Part shown: positions 52,837-62,223 of the stretch, piece by piece
How positions within the stretch are numbered: the stretch's first letter is position 1
Layout: each line of letters begins with the position of its first letter
DNA from: Spartinivicinus marinus
GTDB taxonomy: Bacteria; Pseudomonadota; Gammaproteobacteria; Pseudomonadales; Zooshikellaceae
NCBI RefSeq assembly: GCF_026309355.1
Contig: NZ_JAPJZK010000001.1
Coordinates: 372,001 to 436,000, forward strand
DNA: 64,000 nucleotides
Direction of reading: 5' to 3'
Program-made: the position numbers and the translations under genes
Notes under the pieces: generated by a model
Told to the model about the DNA's origin: nothing
What the model saw: only the letters and a program-made list of their open reading frames with translations
The model's database searches: none

Positions 52837-53172
52837 TCAAAAGCCCAGTCGCTTACTGAATCTTAGTGGTTTGCCCTTATTGGTACAAACCTGTACACAG
52901 CGATCATCCCATAGTTCAATCATTCTGAAGTCCTTCACGTTAGTTATCTCTAACCCAGCTAAACCGTTTTCAGTTAGCCACTTTTCTACATAGGGAAGAT
53001 ACTCAGGAACAGAAGCCCTGGCCGTAAATATTTTTACTTCCTGTCCTTGCAATACCCAATTTTTTACTCGATCCAGCATGGGTTTGATCGGCTCACCTAT
53101 ATGCTCAGGCCCTCGCCACTTATCATAACGTGCCAAGGTGCCATCTAAATCGACCCCAATCCATCCAGGCAT
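52837..53172 (-). CDS. Small HAD-superfamily hydrolase-like protein
   Basis: 111 aa. HAD motif I is VDLDGTLARYD (D8, D10), the phosphate-binding Thr motif is IFTARAS, and motif IV-like acidic residues appear in ELWDDRC. GAGGGG lies just upstream of the ATG. Proteins of this size and pattern are small cap-less HAD phosphatases or polynucleotide-kinase-3'-phosphatase-like proteins often of phage or plasmid origin. Antisense to the polysaccharide genes and not obviously linked. Substrate unknown. Confidence 0.8.
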   Translation of the reverse strand: MPGWIGVDLDGTLARYDKWRGPEHIGEPIKPMLDRVKNWVLQGQEVKIFTARASVPEYLPYVEKWLTENGLAGLEITNVKDFRMIELWDDRCVQVCTNKGKPLRFSKRLGF

Positions 53173-53341
53173 ATGCCCCTCAACTGTATAAATGTCACAA
53201 AAGCGTCAAAAAATATTACAACTTAATGAGCGTGAGGGCTAATAATAAATATAACCGTTTGATAATCAATAAATTAGACGGGTAAGGCTCACATTTTGCA
53301 AAAAATGTTCAACATTAAAATATAAAATGAGGGGTGTGCCA

Positions 53342-53590
53342 ATGATAAGTGTATGGCTGCTACTCATCACCATTGTCATTATTGGCTGTATGGCAATTAT
53401 AGTTTTTAACTCTGCGGCTAAACGTTACGCTTCAAATAAGCAAGTAACTGACTGCCTTCAACGTAATAAATACTACGATCGCCGTAAAAATAGCAAACCT
53501 ATTTACTATCCGTTCACTGATTCAGAAGGGAACCTAGTAACCTCAGATAGAAGAAACCATAAAGAGCGAAGGCTAACCCCTTATTACTAG
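53342..53590 (+). CDS. Small single-pass membrane protein of unknown function
   Basis: 82 aa from ATG at 53342, chosen over an ATG at 53327 because GAGGGGT lies 6-8 nt upstream. One N-terminal transmembrane helix (MISVWLLLITIVIIGCMAII) is followed by a very basic, Tyr/Asn-rich cytoplasmic or periplasmic tail (RRKNSKPIYYPFTDSEG, DRRNHKERRLTPYY). No family recognised. Lies between a HAD gene and the protease gene. Confidence 0.65.
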   Translation: MISVWLLLITIVIIGCMAIIVFNSAAKRYASNKQVTDCLQRNKYYDRRKNSKPIYYPFTDSEGNLVTSDRRNHKERRLTPYY

Positions 53591-53629
53591 TTTTTACTAC
53601 TTATTTTTTATACTACGTTGCCACAGTTA

Positions 53630-54409
53630 TTATTTTCGCTGAATTAACGCTTTAACATGACTGATTGGAATAGCATAGGTAATACCACTCGGTTTTGCTA
53701 ATACAGACTCTTTTGTTTGCTTAACAAATACTTTGTTTACTATGCCAATCACCTCACCAGTAGCAGCTAAAAATACTGGGCTACCACTATTACCAGGATA
53801 AGCAGTTGCATCCAGTTGAAACACATTATAAGGGCTTCGTAAGCGTTGGATATGAGGAACATCCAACTCTTTTGCAGACATAACAGGAATAGCAACGGGC
53901 GTAATGCTCGCTACAATGCCATGATGGGTTGCAGGATATAACCCTAGCACCAACCCAATTGGAAACCCAGTAAAAGCAATTTGATTACCTTCTCGCACCT
54001 TACTGGAATCCCCCAACGTTAATGGTTTTAAGGTAGATCCTTTTAGCCGTAATAACGCAAGATCATGGGGCTCATCTGTCTTAAAAACTCTTGCTTCTCT
54101 CACAGAAGGTTTATTACCCTGCCCATATAAAACGACAAGACGTTCCTTTTTTTCTAGATTCAATTTAGTAGGAATAACATGAGCATTAGTCACCACATGA
54201 TAGCCATCATCCACAACAAACCCTGTGCCTAATAAACTCACAGGAGGGCTTCTAGTAGGTAAATAAGTAGCCACCCCCACCACACTGGGCTTGATTTGTT
54301 GTATAGAATCCGCTAATGATTTAGCAAAACCATCAGACACAGTCACAACAAAGGCTAAGATGAACCAACTACTCATATTAAAAGATCGTGAATTACCCCA
54401 CATCACCAT
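53630..54409 (-). CDS. Trypsin-like serine protease (S1C/DegP-like, no PDZ)
   Basis: 259 aa. The N-terminus is hydrophobic (MSSWFILAFVVTVSDGFA from residue 12, which may be the true start) and predicts export. The catalytic triad is H77 (VTNAHVI), D116 (EPHDLALLRL) and S208 (GNSGSPVF). No PDZ domain follows, unlike DegP/DegS. It lies within a polysaccharide cluster of the exosortase-A type, in which a trypsin-like protein is often encoded, so envelope quality control or processing linked to that locus is a reasonable inference. Divergent from the acyl-CoA ligase gene. Confidence 0.85.
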   Translation of the reverse strand: MVMWGNSRSFNMSSWFILAFVVTVSDGFAKSLADSIQQIKPSVVGVATYLPTRSPPVSLLGTGFVVDDGYHVVTNAHVIPTKLNLEKKERLVVLYGQGNKPSVREARVFKTDEPHDLALLRLKGSTLKPLTLGDSSKVREGNQIAFTGFPIGLVLGLYPATHHGIVASITPVAIPVMSAKELDVPHIQRLRSPYNVFQLDATAYPGNSGSPVFLAATGEVIGIVNKVFVKQTKESVLAKPSGITYAIPISHVKALIQRK

Positions 54410-54563
54410 TAAGATTCCGTTCGTTAATACAATAAAAAAATCATAATATTAATTAATAGCCATTGTCATCATCCAGAGCATTTAAAAACTTAAGATTACC
54501 AATAACTGTTTACGTTTTTTATAATTATTGCAACCGCCAAACCACTTAAGGACGAGCTATTCA

Positions 54564-56135
54564 ATGAGCCAACTTTTACATGAGTTAGCAATCAAACAAA
54601 GCGCTATAACACCTAAGGCTGTAGCACTAGGTTATAAAGAACAAGTTTATACATATCAGGAAGTGGTTGATAATATTTGGCAAGTCGCCAATGGCCTGGC
54701 CAAACAAGGGCTTAGCCGCCACGAAAGAGTGGCTATTTACCTACCTAAACTACCCGAAACTGTTTTTAGCATGATGGGCACATCCGCGGCAGGAGGTGTA
54801 TTTGTTCCAGTTAACCCCATATTAAAACCGGAGCAGGTCCGTTATATATTACAAGACTGTAATGTCAGAATATTAATCACCAATGCGGCTCGCTTAAAGC
54901 AACTCTCCTCAGAGTTATCTCAGTGCCACGACCTAAGGCAAGTAGTGTTAATTGATGAGATGACCATAGAGCCTAACAACACTCTGCCAATAATCTCATG
55001 GCAAGCACTACTGGATAGCTCTCATCAACGACTTGCTACTCATTCAATTGATATGGACATGGCGGCCATTTTATATACATCCGGCAGCACTGGACGCCCT
55101 AAAGGTGTCGTGTTATCGCATCGTAATATGGTAACTGGCGCCCATAGTGTGGCAGAGTATTTAGATAACACCCCTCAAGACAAAATATTAGCAGTCCTTC
55201 CGTTTAGTTTTGATTATGGGTTAAGCCAATTAACAACCGCTTTTTCTGTTGGGGCTTGCTGTTATTTAATGGACTACTTACTACCTAGAGATGTCATCAA
55301 GGCGGTTAATAAATACAAAATCACCGGCTTAGCGGCAGTGCCTCCCTTATGGGTTCAGCTGGCTGACTTATCCTGGCCAGAGGCTACCACCAAGCATTTG
55401 CGTTATATCACCAACTCTGGTGGGGCAATGCCCACCGCAACTCTTACCAAGTTACAACAACAACTGCCGAATACTGCCCCTTATTTAATGTATGGCTTAA
55501 CAGAGGCCTTTCGCTCTAGTTACTTACCTCCCAATGAATTAGCTAAACGCCCTACTTCAATGGGCAAAGCCATCCCCAATGCAGAGCTCCTGGTTATTAA
55601 TGAAGCGGGGGAAGAGTGTGAAGCTAATGAGCCTGGAGAACTAGTCCATCGAGGTAGCTTAGTTGCTCTGGGTTATTGGAGTGATCAAGCCAGAACACAG
55701 GAACGCTTCAAGCCCATACCCAACCCAATTAGCGGTATTCCCATCACAGAAATTGCTGTTTGGTCTGGTGATCTTGTCAAAAAAGATGAAGAAGGCTTCT
55801 TATACTTTATAGGTCGCAATGACGACATGATTAAAACCTCAGGATATCGAGTCAGCCCCACAGAAGTCGAGGAAGTCGTTTATGCCTCTAACTTAGTTGG
55901 TGAAGTCGCTGCTCTAGGGGTGCCCCACCCACAATTAGGCCAAGCCATTGTACTGGCTGTTACACCTCGAGATACAACCCCTATTGATGAAGTTGCTATC
56001 ACCAACATATGTAAACAGAAACTACCAGGGTTTATGGTTCCACAACAGATTGCCCGTTTCCAAACTCTACCTAGAAACCCCAATGGCAAAATCGATCGAA
56101 AGGCGTTAATTAGTGAGTTATCGAATGATGGATAG
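54564..56135 (+). CDS. Acyl-CoA ligase (AMP-forming), exosortase-A-associated type
   Basis: 523 aa from ATG at 54564; AAGGA lies 11 nt upstream, whereas the in-frame TTG at 54528 has no SD. ANL-superfamily motifs: YTSGSTGRPKG (about 171-181, P-loop), YGLTEAFRSSYLP (A5 motif), GDLVKKDEEGFLYFIGRNDDMIKTSGYRV (A7/A8, by position) and PNGKIDRK with the catalytic lysine near the C-terminus. It adenylates a carboxylate and loads CoA or the nearby acyl carrier protein. It starts the run ligase - PLP decarboxylase, the usual order in exosortase-A polysaccharide loci. Confidence 0.93.
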   Translation: MSQLLHELAIKQSAITPKAVALGYKEQVYTYQEVVDNIWQVANGLAKQGLSRHERVAIYLPKLPETVFSMMGTSAAGGVFVPVNPILKPEQVRYILQDCNVRILITNAARLKQLSSELSQCHDLRQVVLIDEMTIEPNNTLPIISWQALLDSSHQRLATHSIDMDMAAILYTSGSTGRPKGVVLSHRNMVTGAHSVAEYLDNTPQDKILAVLPFSFDYGLSQLTTAFSVGACCYLMDYLLPRDVIKAVNKYKITGLAAVPPLWVQLADLSWPEATTKHLRYITNSGGAMPTATLTKLQQQLPNTAPYLMYGLTEAFRSSYLPPNELAKRPTSMGKAIPNAELLVINEAGEECEANEPGELVHRGSLVALGYWSDQARTQERFKPIPNPISGIPITEIAVWSGDLVKKDEEGFLYFIGRNDDMIKTSGYRVSPTEVEEVVYASNLVGEVAALGVPHPQLGQAIVLAVTPRDTTPIDEVAITNICKQKLPGFMVPQQIARFQTLPRNPNGKIDRKALISELSNDG

Positions 56136-56187
56136 GGGCATAACCTGCTTTTTTTAGTACTGATTAAGATTATACAACGAGTCAATT

Positions 56188-57420
56188 ATGCAAAATAAAC
56201 CTGTTCATACACCATTAAAAGGTTTTACGGTAACCGACAACTGTTTACAAATAGCCGGTAAATCGCTTCCCCAAATAGCCAGTATTGTGGGTAGCACCCC
56301 TTTTTATTGCTATGACCGGCAATTGCTTAGCCAGCGAGTTAACCAATTAAAACAAGCACTACCTGAGCCAATTAAACTTCACTATGCCATCAAGGCAAAT
56401 CCAATGCCGGCCGTGGTTGACCATATGGCCACCTTAGTTGATGGATTAGATGTAGCTTCCATCAAAGAATTACATACTGCACTAAACAGCGGAATGAATA
56501 GTAGTAATATCAGTTTTGCAGGCCCAGGCAAAACTAACCAAGAGCTGACTGCTGCCATTGCATCAGCCATTACCATTAATGTGGAGTCTACTGGCGAGTT
56601 ACATCGTATTGAAGCAATTGGCCAACGGCTCAAGCTTAAGCCCAACATTGCTTTTCGAGTTAACCCTAACTACGAACTAAAAACCTCTGGAATGAAAATG
56701 TCGGGAGGCCCCAAGCAGTTTGGCATAGATGCAGAGCAATTACCTGATATCTTAAACAGCCTGAATACAGACCTGATTAATCTGCAAGGTTTTCATATTT
56801 TTTCAGGTTCACAAAATTTAAAAGTAGAAGCTCTCATTGAAGCTCATAACAAAACATTTGCTTTAGCAACCGAATTAGCCGCTGTTTCTCCAGTACCATT
56901 AATTAAACTCAATATTGGTGGAGGGCTAGGCATCCCCTACTTCCCAGGTGAAACAGACTTAGAGTTAACTCCTATTTGTCATAACCTCTCTCAACTTATT
57001 AGCCGATATCACTCAACATTAAGTCACTGTGAATTAGTTATTGAACTAGGCCGTTATTTAGTAGGAGAAGCTGGTGTTTATGTAGCAGAAATTATCGATA
57101 TTAAGCAGTCTCGTGGTCAGACGTTTTTAATCACCAATGGCGGACTCCATCACCACTTGGCTAATTCAGGTAACTTTGGCCAGGTTATTCGCAAAAACTA
57201 CCCCGTTTATCTAGGTAACAAAATGAACAAAGCTGACTATGAGCCGGTTCAAATCGTTGGGCCTTTGTGCACGCCCTTGGATACCCTAGGTGATAAAGTC
57301 ATGTTACCTAAAGCTGATACTGGCGATCTAATAGTGATCACTCAATCTGGTGCGTATGGGCCAACAGCAAGTCCTGCAGAATTTTTAAGTCACCCCCCTG
57401 TAAAGGAAATATTACTTTAA
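56188..57420 (+). CDS. PLP-dependent decarboxylase, exosortase-A-associated type
   Basis: 410 aa. Fold-III decarboxylase related to diaminopimelate/ornithine decarboxylase: LHYAIKANP with the PLP lysine K69, FAGPGKTNQEL, the glycine loop LNIGGGLGIPYFPGE, ELGRYLVGEAG, and the late active-site cysteine in GPLCTPLDTLGD. In exosortase-A clusters this enzyme accompanies the acyl-CoA ligase and is thought to supply an amine or modified group for the polysaccharide; the substrate is not known. It follows the ligase by 52 bp, same strand, probably one operon. Confidence 0.93.
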   Translation: MQNKPVHTPLKGFTVTDNCLQIAGKSLPQIASIVGSTPFYCYDRQLLSQRVNQLKQALPEPIKLHYAIKANPMPAVVDHMATLVDGLDVASIKELHTALNSGMNSSNISFAGPGKTNQELTAAIASAITINVESTGELHRIEAIGQRLKLKPNIAFRVNPNYELKTSGMKMSGGPKQFGIDAEQLPDILNSLNTDLINLQGFHIFSGSQNLKVEALIEAHNKTFALATELAAVSPVPLIKLNIGGGLGIPYFPGETDLELTPICHNLSQLISRYHSTLSHCELVIELGRYLVGEAGVYVAEIIDIKQSRGQTFLITNGGLHHHLANSGNFGQVIRKNYPVYLGNKMNKADYEPVQIVGPLCTPLDTLGDKVMLPKADTGDLIVITQSGAYGPTASPAEFLSHPPVKEILL

Positions 57421-57446
57421 CGATTAAAAACCCTACGCTAGTTGCT

Positions 57447-59960
57447 TTATTTATAGGATAGGGCACTAGTTGCTAACTTTTTTAGCAGGCCAATTTGTAC
57501 ATGGGTTGTTTGTGGTGATATTGTCATAACCGCAGTACCTTGCAAATTAGCTACAACTTTCTGGACAGGTACACTATTAGTAATGGACGACTGCCCTTTC
57601 ACCTCTAGTTGTTGTTTCGGTGCCAGCCCTACTAGATAGATTTTTTTCAATGGTGCCTTCCAGTCTAAATCCAGTTGATTAATCGTAGAATCAGCCAAAA
57701 ATACGACAACAGAAGACTTCATTTGCACAGCATAATAGTTTTTTTCTGCCTTCAGAACCTTAATGTCACTTTGATTAACCGTTTTTTTACCAATACGAGG
57801 CGTTAAAACAACCAAAAACTGCTCTACTTCTTTTGGCTCTGTTGATGTTAGCTCTAAACGCCAGAAACCAGAATCAAACCACTTTTTATCAGATGCTCCC
57901 TGATCAAAGTTAATCCCATCCCAAGTATGGCCATCGCCATCAATATCAACATAATAACGATAATTAGGCCCACCAATCACATTTAACTTGCCATTAACTG
58001 GTAATAATTTTTTCAAAAATAAACGGCTGTTACCATTGGTGATAATAGCTTCTGAGGCATCTGAAGTTGAAATACCATTGTGAGCTTTACCTTTTATTAA
58101 CTTCAATCCCTTAACTGCAGGTTGATAAACGCTATGTAATAACCACTTTTTTATATAAGCAGGGCTGGTTGCTGCAATCGTGTCATATATCAACAATTGA
58201 TCTTGTTCCCGCAAATAAAAAAGCTCTCTAGTAACCTTGTTGACTTTACCTAAATCACCATTATCGTCGTACTCACTGTTATTATAAGCACCTGTTAAGT
58301 CTGCATAGAGGTAACTATAAGCTGGGGATAAGTCTGCTCTAGCGATGGTTCCTCCCTCTAAATGCTTCCCTTTATAAAGGTTTTTATACCAATGACTCAC
58401 TGAAGGAATAGAACTTCCAGTCGGCTGAATAATCCGCTGCCCACCATCTGCCACATTATTTTGAAAAAACTTATTTGGTCTTACCTTTTCCCCAGGGCGC
58501 ATAATCAACAAGGTATTTTTAGCCACAGAGCGAATTGCATAATTAAGACGATGAGGGGCATCGTAACGACCATAAGTACTACTGTTGATGGCTAAAGGCA
58601 GCTGCTTATGAATAGTAAAGTGACCTGCATCATAGTGACCATGATGACTGAATTGGTGCCCAGCACGGAAGCTAATTAAAGTATCTTGATCTGACCAGCC
58701 AGAACGAATATATGCCTGATTAAATGCACCTTTACCAAAAATATCTGCAGTAGGGAGATTATTACGAGCGAAAACCAGTTGCTTTGAGTTAACTGGCTGC
58801 CTCACAAGTTGAGGATCATTAAATATGCGAAAAGCCCATCGCCACCCATCATAGTAGCTTTGCCCTTCATGGACTTGATACAAATACTCAGAAAACTCAG
58901 CTAGTTCACTGTCCTGAGTCAGTTGGGCAATAAAATCAATATAAGGCCGCGAGATATCTTTTAAGTCAATTCGAGAGCCCTCATCACCAAGCCCCTCTAT
59001 TTTATCATCTGGACGTGTAGCGTAAATTACCCAATAACCTGCTCGGCGAATAATTTCTCGAATTTTTTCTGCCTGCTGACTATGTCGTAAACCATTCACA
59101 TAGGCCGCTGCAGCCAACGCTATAGGGATAGCTCGGTTCTGAATCCAGTAATTATACCCCTCCGGCCAGGCTTCAGTTAAATCCAGAGCTGCCATCAAGT
59201 CCAAAAAGTAAGCTTGACTCCGTTTTAATAATTCTTGCCGGCGCTCACTACTATGGTCCAATACCATGGCCAATAAAAAGGCTTGGGACGCAACTGAAGC
59301 ACGACCATGCCACATCGATAACCCATCTTCTTCCAGCACATCCAACAAATCTTCAAGTTGCTTTTCTAACCGTTTTTCTATAGCTGCACGGTCTTTTTGA
59401 CTAAATCCAGGGTATGTACAGGCTAAATCATAAGCCAATGCCAACTTCCATGCATTACCATAATAACCACTGGATTTTGGTGGCATTAAATAAAAATTAA
59501 ACAAACTCTTAACCAGTTGTTCGCCTATTTCCTTTTCAGGCTTGGTTACCCAACAACCGGCATTTGCTAATACTGACTTATAAACACAAGGATTGACAGA
59601 AACAGTTTTGCGCTGTTTAAACAGTGCCATGCGTTCTTGAAAAACAGGGTGTACAGACCTCCCTTGCCAGTTTTGTAAAAAAGTTAAAAAAATGCGGGGA
59701 TGTTGTGTAACAGGCTGTCCATCAAGCTTATGACTATCAAGATCAGTGGTTAGCTGCTTTGTGGCAAATTCAGAAAGTTGTTTGGTCACAACTCTTGTCG
59801 CTTTACTATTTTCATCTTGCGTACTGAGATGGTTATCAACCTGTATCCCACCATAGGCGGCCAAACTCAGTAATACTAACCCCAAAACAAACTTTTTCTT
59901 ATCTCTAAAGAAGTGCATACGTTTTTCTAGCCCTGAAGGAATACCTTTTTTATAAGGCAA
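57447..59960 (-). CDS. Heparinase II/III-like polysaccharide lyase-type protein
   Basis: 837 aa from TTG at 59960 (GAGGT 7 nt upstream); the ATG at 59918, which begins a hydrophobic segment (KKFVLGLVLLSLAAYGGI), is an alternative. The N-terminus is a signal anchor or signal peptide. The middle is an alpha/alpha toroid (about 180-400, WPEGYNYWIQNRAIPIALA), followed by the heparinase II/III signature region GHQFSHHGHYDAGHFTIHK and NSSTYGRYDAPHRLNYA with catalytic-type His/Tyr residues, and a beta-sandwich C-terminus. Such proteins cut uronic-acid polysaccharides in the periplasm, here probably trimming the exopolysaccharide made by this cluster. Confidence 0.85.
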   Translation of the reverse strand: MPYKKGIPSGLEKRMHFFRDKKKFVLGLVLLSLAAYGGIQVDNHLSTQDENSKATRVVTKQLSEFATKQLTTDLDSHKLDGQPVTQHPRIFLTFLQNWQGRSVHPVFQERMALFKQRKTVSVNPCVYKSVLANAGCWVTKPEKEIGEQLVKSLFNFYLMPPKSSGYYGNAWKLALAYDLACTYPGFSQKDRAAIEKRLEKQLEDLLDVLEEDGLSMWHGRASVASQAFLLAMVLDHSSERRQELLKRSQAYFLDLMAALDLTEAWPEGYNYWIQNRAIPIALAAAAYVNGLRHSQQAEKIREIIRRAGYWVIYATRPDDKIEGLGDEGSRIDLKDISRPYIDFIAQLTQDSELAEFSEYLYQVHEGQSYYDGWRWAFRIFNDPQLVRQPVNSKQLVFARNNLPTADIFGKGAFNQAYIRSGWSDQDTLISFRAGHQFSHHGHYDAGHFTIHKQLPLAINSSTYGRYDAPHRLNYAIRSVAKNTLLIMRPGEKVRPNKFFQNNVADGGQRIIQPTGSSIPSVSHWYKNLYKGKHLEGGTIARADLSPAYSYLYADLTGAYNNSEYDDNGDLGKVNKVTRELFYLREQDQLLIYDTIAATSPAYIKKWLLHSVYQPAVKGLKLIKGKAHNGISTSDASEAIITNGNSRLFLKKLLPVNGKLNVIGGPNYRYYVDIDGDGHTWDGINFDQGASDKKWFDSGFWRLELTSTEPKEVEQFLVVLTPRIGKKTVNQSDIKVLKAEKNYYAVQMKSSVVVFLADSTINQLDLDWKAPLKKIYLVGLAPKQQLEVKGQSSITNSVPVQKVVANLQGTAVMTISPQTTHVQIGLLKKLATSALSYK

Positions 59961-60027
59961 CTACCATACCTCTTCAGCAATTTACTGATTGATGATGGGC
60001 TGCTCAGACAAACTCACCTGCTCTACT

Positions 60028-60912
60028 TTAACCACCAACCACATGGTTAATAATCCATTCCACTGTTTGCTGCTCTACCTGGTTACGCCATTTGCCTGTC
60101 GAAAAAGTATGATTAGCCTCTGCACAGTGCCATTGGGTAACTGTCGATTTATTTAGCAACTGTCGCCAATGAGGATGGCTTTGAGTAAGCTGAACAAACT
60201 CAGCAGCGGTAAGATCATTTCCACTTAATAGTAATAAGGTCTTTCCTGAAAACTTATCCCACCCATAACGCATACGATCTATAAAGTGGCTGGGTTCAAC
60301 AGGCTTATCAGCCGTTACTTCCTGCTCGTTTCCTTTTAATATTTTTTTACGAGTAACTATAAGTTTGGTGATATTTTGATAAAAATCAGAAGCCACTTGT
60401 TTTATTTTCAACTGACCTCGAAACGCCTTGAGCCAGAAATGCTTATCAAATAGCCGCGACCAGTAATAATTTTTCACATATACCTGCGCCAAGCCTGCTT
60501 CTGAACGAACCCAAGGATTGGCTAATACCAGGCCTTTTACTCTAGAGTCTCGCCAACCGTAAAACAATGCTGCTGATGCAGCATCACATAGTCCCCACAA
60601 CACCACCTGTTGTAGCTTGGGTTGTTGATTAAAAAACTCATCTACTGCCGCTTTAATATCATCATTAATGGTTTCAAACCCTTGCAACTCACCAGTACTG
60701 TCTCCCATTCCCCGGTAGTCAAAGCGCATGACGGCAATACTCTGCTTGACCAGCGCCCGAGCCAATAGGACAAACTGACGATGACTACCTGATTTCATCT
60801 GAGGGCCACCCACTATGATTAATACACCAGTATCAACCGGCTCTGTTGGTTGGTGAATTACACCTATAAGCCTTTCATTTAAACAGGGGAAAATAACAGG
60901 TTGTTCATTCAT
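60028..60912 (-). CDS. Alpha/beta hydrolase, exosortase-A-associated hydrolase 1 type
   Basis: 294 aa. Alpha/beta-hydrolase fold: oxyanion region IVGGPQMKSGSHRQF, MRFDYRGMGDSTGELQGFE, nucleophile elbow LWGLCDAASAALFY and late His in EANHTFSTGKW. The elbow holds Cys instead of Ser (GLCDAA), a variant characteristic of this subfamily. It is 32 bp downstream of the hydrolase 2 gene, in the run acyl carrier protein - hydrolase 2 - hydrolase 1 on the minus strand. Likely cleaves or transfers an acyl group in polysaccharide modification; substrate unknown. Confidence 0.88.
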   Translation of the reverse strand: MNEQPVIFPCLNERLIGVIHQPTEPVDTGVLIIVGGPQMKSGSHRQFVLLARALVKQSIAVMRFDYRGMGDSTGELQGFETINDDIKAAVDEFFNQQPKLQQVVLWGLCDAASAALFYGWRDSRVKGLVLANPWVRSEAGLAQVYVKNYYWSRLFDKHFWLKAFRGQLKIKQVASDFYQNITKLIVTRKKILKGNEQEVTADKPVEPSHFIDRMRYGWDKFSGKTLLLLSGNDLTAAEFVQLTQSHPHWRQLLNKSTVTQWHCAEANHTFSTGKWRNQVEQQTVEWIINHVVGG

Positions 60913-60944
60913 GGCATTATTGATTCAACATTGAAACCAGTAAA

Positions 60945-61829
60945 CTAGCTTTCCATACTGACTACGGATTGCTTTAGGGCAGACTTAATCAACAGTTGAG
61001 GTAGATAATGAAGGGTCTGCTCAATAAACCCATCACCTGTCGTCAACTCCTGTGTAGACCAAAAAGGGTCTGTCACAATATTCGTTTGATGTAATTTATT
61101 ATGATTCTGTTGCCAAGCAGCTATTGTTTTTTGACTGGGTAAAGATAAAGATGCTCCCGTTTCACGAATCATTTCCAGCCAAACCACCTGAGCTGTTAAC
61201 GGCAGTAACTGTTGAGTTAAGTCTATTTGGTCAATGGCACTGGTTAGTTGATTAGGAAGTAAATAACCTGCTACCTCTAAGCTGCCTTCTTTTACCAGCT
61301 GTTCACGTAATAATTTAACCGTTTCACCGGTTTGCTTGTCTAATAAGTCAGCGGCTAATCGCATTCTTAAAAATTGCTGTAAAAATGGCTGACCTTTAAT
61401 GATGGGTTGCCATAACAATAAATGAGTATTTTCCGGCGATGGTAAGCGATTAAGATAATCAACCGCTAAACAAGCACCTAACCGCAACCCCCATAGTACA
61501 ACGGGCAGTGGTTCAGTCATTAGCCAATCCATAACTGCCTGGATATTGTTAAGCCAAGTTGGCCAGTCAACATCAACTAACAGTCCTTCGCTATCCCCAG
61601 TCCCAGATAAGTCAAAAACGACTACCTGCCAGCCTTGTTCCGCCATCAGCCTAGCTTGCTTACTAATTATGTGACGGGATTTATTCATCTCTTCAGCAAA
61701 TGCCGGAATATGAACGATATAGCCTTTGGTAGAGATTGCTGATGGCGGTACATAATGCACCGCATACAAGTGCCCCGCTGGGGTTGAGAGGAAGTGAGGT
61801 GAAATTTGCAGCCTATCCATGGCAATCAA
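60945..61829 (-). CDS. Alpha/beta hydrolase, exosortase-A-associated hydrolase 2 type
   Basis: 294 aa. Fold marks: VHIPAFAEEMNKSRHII, VVFDLSGTGDSEGLL and the elbow LWGLRLGACLAVDYL, in which the position of the nucleophile is Arg (GLRLG). The usual catalytic Ser/Cys is therefore absent, so the protein may be a non-catalytic acyl-binding partner or use another residue. The ATG is ambiguous by two codons (MIAMDRLQ). It starts one base before the acyl carrier protein stop ends, that is, directly adjacent (61829/61830), and is certainly co-transcribed with it. Confidence 0.88.
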   Translation of the reverse strand: MIAMDRLQISPHFLSTPAGHLYAVHYVPPSAISTKGYIVHIPAFAEEMNKSRHIISKQARLMAEQGWQVVVFDLSGTGDSEGLLVDVDWPTWLNNIQAVMDWLMTEPLPVVLWGLRLGACLAVDYLNRLPSPENTHLLLWQPIIKGQPFLQQFLRMRLAADLLDKQTGETVKLLREQLVKEGSLEVAGYLLPNQLTSAIDQIDLTQQLLPLTAQVVWLEMIRETGASLSLPSQKTIAAWQQNHNKLHQTNIVTDPFWSTQELTTGDGFIEQTLHYLPQLLIKSALKQSVVSMES

Positions 61830-62075
61830 CTAGGCTTTTGCTTGAACAAATTCACATAGGCTGCCTAAGGACTCAAATACCTCAGCACTGATTTCATCAT
61901 CATCAACCACAAACCCAAATTGCTCTTCTAGTGCAGTGATAACGGTGACGACAGCCATCGAATCAAACTCTGGTATTGCACCCAGTAGCGGCGTTTCTTC
62001 ATTAGCTGCTGACAACTGATCTCCCAGCTGCAACTGGCTAACCAGAATTTGTTTCACATCATTAATCACATCCAT
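61830..62075 (-). CDS. Acyl carrier protein, exosortase-A-associated type
   Basis: 81 aa from ATG at 62075, preferred over ATG at 62090 because GGAG lies 9 nt upstream and the family normally starts MDVxxxVK. The phosphopantetheine serine is in PEFDSMAVVTVI. The rest is an acidic four-helix ACP (ALEEQFGFVVDDDEISAEVFESLGSL by position). It should carry the acyl group activated by the ligase at 54564 and used by the hydrolases behind it. Its first codon lies about 150 bp from the divergent acyltransferase-like gene at 62224, with an intervening AT-rich promoter region. Confidence 0.9.
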   Translation of the reverse strand: MDVINDVKQILVSQLQLGDQLSAANEETPLLGAIPEFDSMAVVTVITALEEQFGFVVDDDEISAEVFESLGSLCEFVQAKA

Positions 62076-62223
62076 TACCAATAACTCCATGGTTTTTATA
62101 TGCTATAGGGTATTAAAAACTGAGTGCTAGAATGTTAGCACCAACATTATTTTAAAAACATAATGTTTAACTATATTTTTTAACTATTTATCAGCTTATC
62201 AGCAATTACATCTGGGAAGATAT

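Noticed and set aside
53327-53341. Earlier ATG for the 82-aa membrane protein
   Set aside because: No SD before it, whereas GAGGGGT precedes the ATG at 53342.
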